From positions 1 through 10,311 of the forward strand of contig JBAZCO010000057.1 in NCBI GenBank assembly GCA_041654915.1: 10,311 bases of DNA. Direction: 5' to 3'. Both the position numbers and the translations under genes were made by a program. A model generated the notes under the pieces. It was not told the DNA's origin. It was given only the letters and a program-made list of their open reading frames with translations, and ran no database searches. This stretch comes from JBAZCO01 sp041654915 (GTDB lineage: Bacteria; Bacillota; Clostridia; Christensenellales; DTU072). Positions 1 to 4,867 of this stretch are shown one piece after another. The first letter of the stretch is position 1. Each line of letters starts with the position of its first letter.

Positions 1-1
1 A

Positions 2-904
2 AAAGAGGGCAATGCGGGGCTGTATTTTGAGGCAAGCTGTGTGGGCGGAGTGCCTATAATTAGAGCGCTAACGGCAAGTTTTCAAGGTGACAATATCCTA
101 TCCATTATGGGAATATTTAATGGCACAACCAACTATATACTTAGCAAAATGGCAGACGAGGGTGAGGACTACTCCGCCGTTTTGCAAGAGGCGCAAAAGC
201 TTGGCTACGCCGAGGCAAACCCCTCTGCCGATGTGGACGGCTTTGACAGTATGTATAAACTATCCATACTATCCTCCTTAGCATTCCACAAGCGTGTGCC
301 GCTAGAGAGCGTGTACCGTGAGGGCATAAGCAAGATAAGCAAATTGGACATAGAGGCAGGCAAGGAGTTTGGCTATACATTAAAGTTGCTTGCAATAGCA
401 AAAAACCACAACAGCGTTACCGAGGCAAGAGTGCATCCAACCTTTATACTTGACACCCACCCTTTGGCATCGGTAAAGGGCAGTTTTAATGCCGTGCTTA
501 TAGAGGGGGACAATGTTGGTGAAATTATGCTTTATGGGCGGGGAGCGGGCGACTTACCAACCGGCTCTGCAATAGTGTCCGATATCGTATATGCGGCATT
601 GCAAACCGAACACAAGCATACGGAGTTCTTTGGCGACAACAAGGAGTTTAACAACAACTTCGAAAGCGAATATTATATTCGTATGTCCGTCCAAGACAAG
701 AGCGGGGTGCTGTCCAAAATCTCTGGGGTGCTTGGCAAGTATGGCGTAAGCATAAACTCAATGCAGCAAAAACCTGCAAAAGAAAATGCGTCCATCATAT
801 TTTTTATCCACAAAACGGGAGAAGTTGCCTTGCACAAGGCGGTTGCCGAGATAAAGTCGCTAAATGAAGTACTGTCCGTAGATGCAGTTATTAGGGTAAT
901 TTAA
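2..904 (+). CDS. hom: Homoserine dehydrogenase, 5'-truncated
   Basis: The enzyme reduces aspartate 4-semialdehyde to homoserine with NAD(P)H in the cytosol, the branch step to threonine and methionine. The open frame enters from the left edge and gives 300 residues. A full-length enzyme is about 400-430, so the Rossmann NAD(P)-binding part is missing. Visible landmarks in fragment numbering are FEASCVGGVPII near 9-20, NGTTNYIL at 40-47, and the family signature E-A-N-P-x2-D-x-D-G-x-D-x3-K at about 71-86, which includes the catalytic lysine. A C-terminal ACT domain (about 224-298, starting YYIRMSVQDKSGVLSKI) is the usual site of threonine feedback control. GTG at 41 lies inside the conserved core and is not the true start. 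The neighbours to the right are unrelated, so this is probably the end of an amino-acid operon. Confidence 0.96.
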   Translation, partial: KEGNAGLYFEASCVGGVPIIRALTASFQGDNILSIMGIFNGTTNYILSKMADEGEDYSAVLQEAQKLGYAEANPSADVDGFDSMYKLSILSSLAFHKRVPLESVYREGISKISKLDIEAGKEFGYTLKLLAIAKNHNSVTEARVHPTFILDTHPLASVKGSFNAVLIEGDNVGEIMLYGRGAGDLPTGSAIVSDIVYAALQTEHKHTEFFGDNKEFNNNFESEYYIRMSVQDKSGVLSKISGVLGKYGVSINSMQQKPAKENASIIFFIHKTGEVALHKAVAEIKSLNEVLSVDAVIRVI

Positions 905-908
905 GTAA

Positions 909-974
909 AAATCACGCCGCCGCAACCAAAAGTTGCGGCTTTGACTAGTAGAATCGCTTACGCAACCGTGATTT
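909..974. repeat. Nested inverted-repeat element, possible terminator
   Basis: An outer perfect 8-bp inverted repeat, AAATCACG (909-916) and CGTGATTT (967-974), encloses a GC-rich hairpin GCCGCAAC (919-926), loop CAAAA, GTTGCGGC (932-939). A third CGCAAC copy at 961-966 can also pair with GTTGCG at 932-937, so two inner hairpins are mutually exclusive. The inner hairpin sits 14 bases after the hom stop codon and could end transcription, but only TTT follows it, so it is a weak terminator at best. The outer arms give it the look of a small dispersed palindromic element. The pairing is seen directly; the function is not known. Confidence 0.5.
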
Positions 975-993
975 AATAATGTAAAATAATATT

Positions 994-1006
994 AAAGTTT
1001 AACTTT
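994..1006. promoter_or_regulatory. 13-bp palindrome, candidate operator
   Basis: AAAGTT-T-AACTTT is a perfect odd-centred palindrome, 3 bases before the GGAGGT ribosome site (1009-1014) of the XRE gene. An AT-rich -10-like TGTAAAAT (980-987) lies just upstream with only a poor -35 (TTACGC, 958-963). A short dyad between promoter and start codon of a gene for an HTH protein is a typical autoregulatory operator position. That role is inferred from position only. Confidence 0.35.
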
Positions 1007-1020
1007 TCGGAGGTATTTAT

Positions 1021-1749
1021 ATGGATATAAATGTAGCATCAAGGCTATATGAGTTAAGGCGAAAAAAGGGAATGTCGCAAGAGGAGCTTGCAGACGCAAT
1101 TGGCGTTACCAGGCAGGCGGTCTCCAAATGGGAGAGGGGAGAGTCCTCACCCGACACCGACAACCTAATTGCGCTTGCCCGTCTATATGAAGTATCGCTA
1201 GACGAACTTGTCGGCTTAACTGTGGATAGGGAACAAAGGGATAACGAACAAGTGGATAGCGGGGAACAGCAAGAGGGCGACTTTGATAATAAAGAGGACA
1301 GCAGTTATATAAACATCAATTCGGACAATATCGATATTGCAAGTGGCAAAAGCCGAGTAAATATAAATAGCAGCGGCATATATATTAATGATGGAAAAGA
1401 AGAGGTAAGCATCAATAAAAGCATTAAAAATCCAATTAAAAAGAATTTATATTCCTCCTCTATTCTTAGCTTAGTAGTTGTTATTGCCTATATTCTTTTA
1501 GGGTCAATTGGCGGTTGGTGGCATCCGGGATGGCTGGTATTCTTGCTTATACCAATAATTAGCGGGGTGGAATTTTCTATTAGACAAAAAAACCCTATGG
1601 CATTCCCTTACCCCCTAATCTGTGTCCTAATATATCTAATTTTAGGCTTTAGATGGAGTTTTTGGCATCCTTATTGGGTAATTTTTATCACAATACCCCT
1701 TTATTACACAATAGTAAATGCAATAAGAAAGAGCAGCAAGGCAAGCTAA
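1021..1749 (+). CDS. XRE-family HTH protein with four-segment membrane domain
   Basis: A 242-residue probable membrane-tethered transcription regulator. Residues 7-64 are a Cro/CI-type helix-turn-helix (LRRKKGMSQEELADAIG, then VTRQAVSKWERG as recognition helix), which binds operator DNA. Residues 65-93 are an acidic, charged linker. Residues 94-133 are a series of short beta-like repeats (YININ, VNINSSGIYIN, VSIN). Four hydrophobic segments follow at roughly 146-163, 170-186, 197-211 and 217-235. The two halves of the membrane part repeat each other: GGWWHPGWLVFLLIP and SFWHPYWVIFITIP share W-H-P-x-W and a trailing I-P. ATG at 1021 is set by GGAGGT six bases upstream. Similar HTH plus short membrane-domain proteins are common in Bacillota, but the signal sensed and targets are unknown. 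It is a single-gene unit with its own terminator. Confidence 0.88.
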   Translation: MDINVASRLYELRRKKGMSQEELADAIGVTRQAVSKWERGESSPDTDNLIALARLYEVSLDELVGLTVDREQRDNEQVDSGEQQEGDFDNKEDSSYININSDNIDIASGKSRVNINSSGIYINDGKEEVSINKSIKNPIKKNLYSSSILSLVVVIAYILLGSIGGWWHPGWLVFLLIPIISGVEFSIRQKNPMAFPYPLICVLIYLILGFRWSFWHPYWVIFITIPLYYTIVNAIRKSSKAS

Positions 1750-1787
1750 TTACCGCCAAAACACAAAATTATATATCTAAAAAACCC

Positions 1788-1830
1788 ACAACAGCACGCA
1801 AGGCAAAGGCGTGCTGTTGTTTGTTTTTTT
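1788..1830 (+). terminator. Strong rho-independent terminator
   Basis: A perfect 12-bp stem, ACAACAGCACGC (1788-1799) with GCGTGCTGTTGT (1809-1820), has a 9-base loop and is followed by TTGTTTTTTT. It ends transcription of the XRE gene, 38 bases after its stop, and isolates it from the uvrB operon. An A-run at 1779-1784 could make it partly bidirectional, but no minus-strand gene is present to need that. Confidence 0.93.
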
Positions 1831-1911
1831 AACGAATTTTTTAGCCAATATCCAAGCAATGCTATTTTATGAATATTTGTGCGTCTTAAAAAGTGCAAAA
1901 GCTGTTGTTAC

Positions 1912-1956
1912 TTGACTATGCAAGCTTTTCCGTGATACAATACTTTTGAGGCAATT
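1912..1956 (+). promoter_or_regulatory. Extended -10 promoter of the small-protein/uvrB operon
   Basis: The -35 TTGACT (1912-1917) is 18 bases from TACAAT (1936-1941), which is preceded by TG (TGATACAAT, extended -10). The expected transcription start is near 1948, which is also the first base of the GAGG ribosome site (1948-1951), leaving a leader of only about nine bases before ATG 1957. The inverted arms AAAAGCT (1897-1903) and AGCTTTT (1923-1929) flank the -35 and could be a repressor site. No GAAC-N4-GTTC SOS box is seen here. Confidence 0.72.
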
Positions 1957-2346
1957 ATGAATAAAAAAACACTTGCAGTGTTAACCTATATTACCGATGC
2001 ATCCAAGGATGGCGAGGCAGTTATTCTTGAGAAAGAGGAGCTGCGCAACGCAGTTTCTCCCGAGGCTAGCGACGGTGATATTACCAATATTATCAAAGAG
2101 CTTACGCTTACCGAAATGGTAAACCTCAAATACCAAGACGAGGAGTCGTATTGCTTACTTCCGCTTGCCAAAGGCAAGTTGGTTGCCGAAAACGAAAAGA
2201 CGGAGATTTTAAGCACCTCTTTCAACCTCAAGGTGGACTACAAAAGGATAGCTCGCATAGCGTTTTTCTCTGCATTTTTTGGAGCGCTGCTTGCAGGTGC
2301 GATTCTAGGAGCGATTGTTTATATAATTAATTTGATTTGGGATTAG
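1957..2346 (+). CDS. Hypothetical winged-helix-like protein with C-terminal TM anchor
   Basis: A 129-residue protein I cannot name. Residues 1-80 have the pattern of a small winged-helix domain: helix LAVLTYITDASKDGEAVI, a second helix KEELRNAV, a third DITNIIKELTLTEMV, then a wing LKYQDEESYCLLPLAKGKLV. Residues 91-100 are basic (KVDYKRIAR) and lead into a membrane segment at about 101-126 containing G-x3-G (114-118), a common helix-packing motif. The basic side suggests an N-terminus inside the cell. ATG 1957 follows GAGG with five bases of spacing. The next gene starts two bases after its stop and has the same architecture, so the two may be divergent paralogs. DNA binding and any link to repair are inference; protein-protein docking is equally possible. 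Confidence 0.78.
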   Translation: MNKKTLAVLTYITDASKDGEAVILEKEELRNAVSPEASDGDITNIIKELTLTEMVNLKYQDEESYCLLPLAKGKLVAENEKTEILSTSFNLKVDYKRIARIAFFSAFFGALLAGAILGAIVYIINLIWD

Positions 2347-2348
2347 GT

Positions 2349-2714
2349 ATGGTTCTTACAAAAAAGGAAAAAGTCTTAATGGATGTATTATATGCCGCCG
2401 CCTCACAAAAGACGGGGCAGTGTCTAATTACTCCCCTAGAAATACTTGCAAAGATACCTTATAAGGTTACCTTTAGCGAGTCGGACTTGCCAAATGTTAT
2501 GAACGCCCTTGCAATAGACGGTTATTTTGAGTACGAGGAGGCAAACAAGAAAGGCGAACCCATATATCTTGTATCCTTAAAAGAAAAAGGACTTGCCTAC
2601 GACCGTGATAAGAGGACGGCAAAAAAGAAGATTTACCGCCGCATTGCAACTACAATTGCCTTTGCACTGCTTAGCTACTTGGTAAAATTGGTAATAGACG
2701 CAATAATTGGATAA
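2349..2714 (+). CDS. Second winged-helix-like, one-TM protein, coupled to uvrB
   Basis: A 121-residue unknown. Residues 4-86 again look like a winged-helix unit: KEKVLMDVLYAAASQKTGQCLI, then PLEILAKIP, then ESDLPNVMNALAIDGYFEY, then a wing with EPIYLVSLKEKGLAY. A very basic stretch, KRTAKKKIYRR (88-98), precedes a C-terminal membrane segment at about 99-119. Layout and spacing match the gene before it, though identity looks low. I chose ATG 2349 over an in-frame TTG at 2337, because TTG would overlap the preceding stop and has no better ribosome site; the SD before ATG (GGGA, 2339-2342) is weak, so coupling to the upstream stop is likely. Its TAA shares a base with the uvrB ATG (TAATG at 2712-2716), which ties its expression to uvrB. 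Confidence 0.77.
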   Translation: MVLTKKEKVLMDVLYAAASQKTGQCLITPLEILAKIPYKVTFSESDLPNVMNALAIDGYFEYEEANKKGEPIYLVSLKEKGLAYDRDKRTAKKKIYRRIATTIAFALLSYLVKLVIDAIIG

Positions 2715-4678
2715 TGAGAGAAGATATAAAATTTGCATTAGAAACAACCTATACTCCGCAAGGCGACCAGCCCACGGCTATTAAGGAACTTTGCAACGGT
2801 TTGAGCTCGGGCGCACGGGAGCAAGTGCTTCTTGGCGTTACGGGCAGCGGCAAGACCTTTACTATGGCTAACATTATTAACACGCTAAACCGCCCCGCAT
2901 TGGTAATTGCCCACAACAAGACGCTAGCGGCGCAGCTTTGCAATGAGTTTAGAGAGCTTTTTCCCCACAACAGAGTAGAATATTTTGTTTCCTATTATGA
3001 CTATTATCAGCCCGAGGCATATATTCCCCGCAGCGATACCTATATCGAAAAGGAAATTGCGCTAAATGACGAGATAGACAAACTTCGCCACAGCGCCACT
3101 TCGTCTTTGGGCGAGCGGCGGGATGTAATTGTTGTGGCATCGGTCTCTTGCATATATGGTTTGGGCGCTCCCGTCGAATATTTTAAAAGTGTGATATCCT
3201 TGCGCCCCGGGCAAGAAATAGACCGTGACAAGGTGATTGATAAACTAGTTGCCATACAATACAAGCGCAGTGATATAGATTTTGTGCGCTCCACATTCCG
3301 AGCGAGAGGAGATTCTTTGGAAATTTTTCCTTCGGCAAACACATCGGTTGCTATAAGGGTGGAGTTTTTTGGCGATAATATAGATAGGATTGTAGAGTTT
3401 GACACCACTTCCGGCAAAGCGATTAGCGTGCTTAGCCACGCCGCAATATTCCCCGCATCGCACTATGTGGTGGGGGACGAAAAAATAGAGAACACCCTTT
3501 CAATTATCAATAGGGATATGATAGAGCGCATCAAGTACTTTGAGGAGCGGGGCAAACTAATTGAGGCACAGCGGATAAAAGAGCGGGTGTCCTACGATAT
3601 GGAAATGATAAGAGAAATGGGATACTGCAACGGCATAGAAAACTATTCAAGGTACTTTGACGGCAGAGCGCCGGGAACACCGCCGTTCACCTTGATAGAC
3701 TATCTGCCCGAGGACTTCTTGCTGTTTGTGGACGAAAGTCATATCACTTTGCCGCAAATACGGGGAATGTATAACGGCGACAAGGCAAGAAAGACAAACC
3801 TTATCGATTACGGCTTTAGACTTCCCGCCGCCTTCGACAACCGCCCCTTAAACTTTGTAGAATTTAACGAGCGCATAGGGCAGGCTATATATGTTTCCGC
3901 CACCCCTGCGGACTACGAGTTGGGGAGAGCTAGCAAAGTTGCCGAACAGCTAGTGCGCCCGACAGGACTGCTAGAGCCGCCCATTGTGATAAAAAAGACG
4001 GAAGGGCAGATAGACGACCTTATATCCGAAATCAATACCGCAACCGAGAACGGCGGCAGAGTGTTAGTTACCACGCTAACAAAAAAAATGGCGGAAAGCC
4101 TTACCGATTATTTAAAAGAACACCATATCAAAGTGCAGTATATGCACAGCGATATAGATACTTTGGACAGGATAGAAATTATCACCAAGCTAAGGCGGGG
4201 GGATATAGATGTTATTGTCGGCATCAATCTTTTGCGGGAGGGGCTGGATATTCCCGAGGTTGTGCTTGTTGCCATTTTGGATGCGGATAAGGAAGGTTTT
4301 TTGCGTTCACGCACTTCGCTTATTCAAACGGTAGGGCGGGCGGCAAGAAACAAAGAGGCAAGGGTGATAATGTATGCCGATACCGTCACGGGCAGTATGC
4401 ACTCTGCAATAGATGAAACGGATAGGCGGCGAGAAAAGCAAATTGCCTACAACCGCTTGCATAATATTACCCCAAAAACCATAGTCAAGCCCATAGTTAA
4501 TACGATAATAGTATCCAAAAAAGCGCCCGAAGAAAAGCTTGCCAAAAAGGATATCGGCAGAGAGATAGAGCGCCTAAAGGGGCTTATGGCGGCGGCGGTG
4601 TCCTCTTACGACTTTGAAACGGCAATAGTGCTAAGGGATAGGATAAGCGAACTAAGGGGATTGAGAAAAAAAGTATAG
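2714..4678 (+). CDS. uvrB: Excinuclease ABC subunit B
   Basis: The damage-verifying helicase-like subunit of nucleotide excision repair. It is loaded on DNA by UvrA, then recruits UvrC for incision. Its 654 residues match the usual 650-680. Visible: Walker A GVTGSGKT (41-48), the damage-clamping beta-hairpin region YFVSYYDYYQPEAYIP (90-105), Walker B/motif II FVDESH (338-343), motif III VSATPAD (394-400), NLLREGLDIPEV (505-516), motif VI QTVGRAARN (538-546), and a C-terminal UVR domain (about 614-650), which contacts UvrC. No key residue is missing. ATG overlaps the preceding stop by one base and no strong SD is seen, so translation is probably coupled. It is the third gene of an operon from the promoter near 1912. 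No terminator separates it from uvrA. Confidence 0.98.
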   Translation: MREDIKFALETTYTPQGDQPTAIKELCNGLSSGAREQVLLGVTGSGKTFTMANIINTLNRPALVIAHNKTLAAQLCNEFRELFPHNRVEYFVSYYDYYQPEAYIPRSDTYIEKEIALNDEIDKLRHSATSSLGERRDVIVVASVSCIYGLGAPVEYFKSVISLRPGQEIDRDKVIDKLVAIQYKRSDIDFVRSTFRARGDSLEIFPSANTSVAIRVEFFGDNIDRIVEFDTTSGKAISVLSHAAIFPASHYVVGDEKIENTLSIINRDMIERIKYFEERGKLIEAQRIKERVSYDMEMIREMGYCNGIENYSRYFDGRAPGTPPFTLIDYLPEDFLLFVDESHITLPQIRGMYNGDKARKTNLIDYGFRLPAAFDNRPLNFVEFNERIGQAIYVSATPADYELGRASKVAEQLVRPTGLLEPPIVIKKTEGQIDDLISEINTATENGGRVLVTTLTKKMAESLTDYLKEHHIKVQYMHSDIDTLDRIEIITKLRRGDIDVIVGINLLREGLDIPEVVLVAILDADKEGFLRSRTSLIQTVGRAARNKEARVIMYADTVTGSMHSAIDETDRRREKQIAYNRLHNITPKTIVKPIVNTIIVSKKAPEEKLAKKDIGREIERLKGLMAAAVSSYDFETAIVLRDRISELRGLRKKV

Positions 4679-4730
4679 GTTGCTTAAAAAACAGCAACAC
4701 AAAAAACAGCAACACAAAAACAGCAACACA
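4679..4730 (+). repeat. Short tandem repeat CAGCAACAC x3
   Basis: Three copies of CAGCAACAC (4692-4700, 4707-4715, 4721-4729) are separated by A6 and A5 runs, giving 15- and 14-base periods. GTTGCT directly after the uvrB stop (4679-4684) is the reverse complement of AGCAAC in each copy, so it can form a 6-bp hairpin with any one of the three. There is no T-run, so this is not a classical terminator. It could be polymerase-slippage debris or a structured uvrB-uvrA RNA junction. Confidence 0.6.
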
Positions 4731-4867
4731 AAAAAATATGAGAAAGGCATAGTTTGTTTAAAAGACACACACTAATACAGGAAATTTTGAGAAAAATAAT
4801 AACATATAGGTAAGAAAGGCAGTTTAGAAAACCAAGCTTTTCTTATTTATTCTAAGGACTAATAAGT
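4731..4867 (+). other. uvrB-uvrA spacer, no clear promoter
   Basis: This AT-rich stretch shows no ORF, no terminator, no GAAC-N4-GTTC SOS box and no -35/-10 pair with good spacing. A weak 6-bp hairpin (AGAAAA 4826-4831 with TTTTCT 4838-4843) precedes the uvrA ribosome site AAGGA (4854-4858), which is nine bases from ATG 4868. Read-through from uvrB is the simplest way uvrA is transcribed, though a weak promoter in the A/T-rich part cannot be excluded. Confidence 0.5.

Noticed and set aside
919..942. Hairpin after hom as a strong intrinsic terminator
   Set aside because: The stem is good but only three T follow, then GACTAG; kept as part of a structured element with a possible weak terminator role.
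2337..2348. TTG at 2337 as start of the second small protein
   Set aside because: It would overlap the previous gene's last codons and adds four residues with no better SD; ATG 2349 fits the coupled arrangement better.
4691..4730. Possible CRISPR-like array
   Set aside because: Units are only 9 bases with A-only spacers of 5-6 bases and no cas genes nearby; it is a simple tandem repeat.
4787..4808. TTGAGA with CATATA as a uvrA promoter
   Set aside because: The spacing is only 10 bases, too short for a sigma-A promoter.
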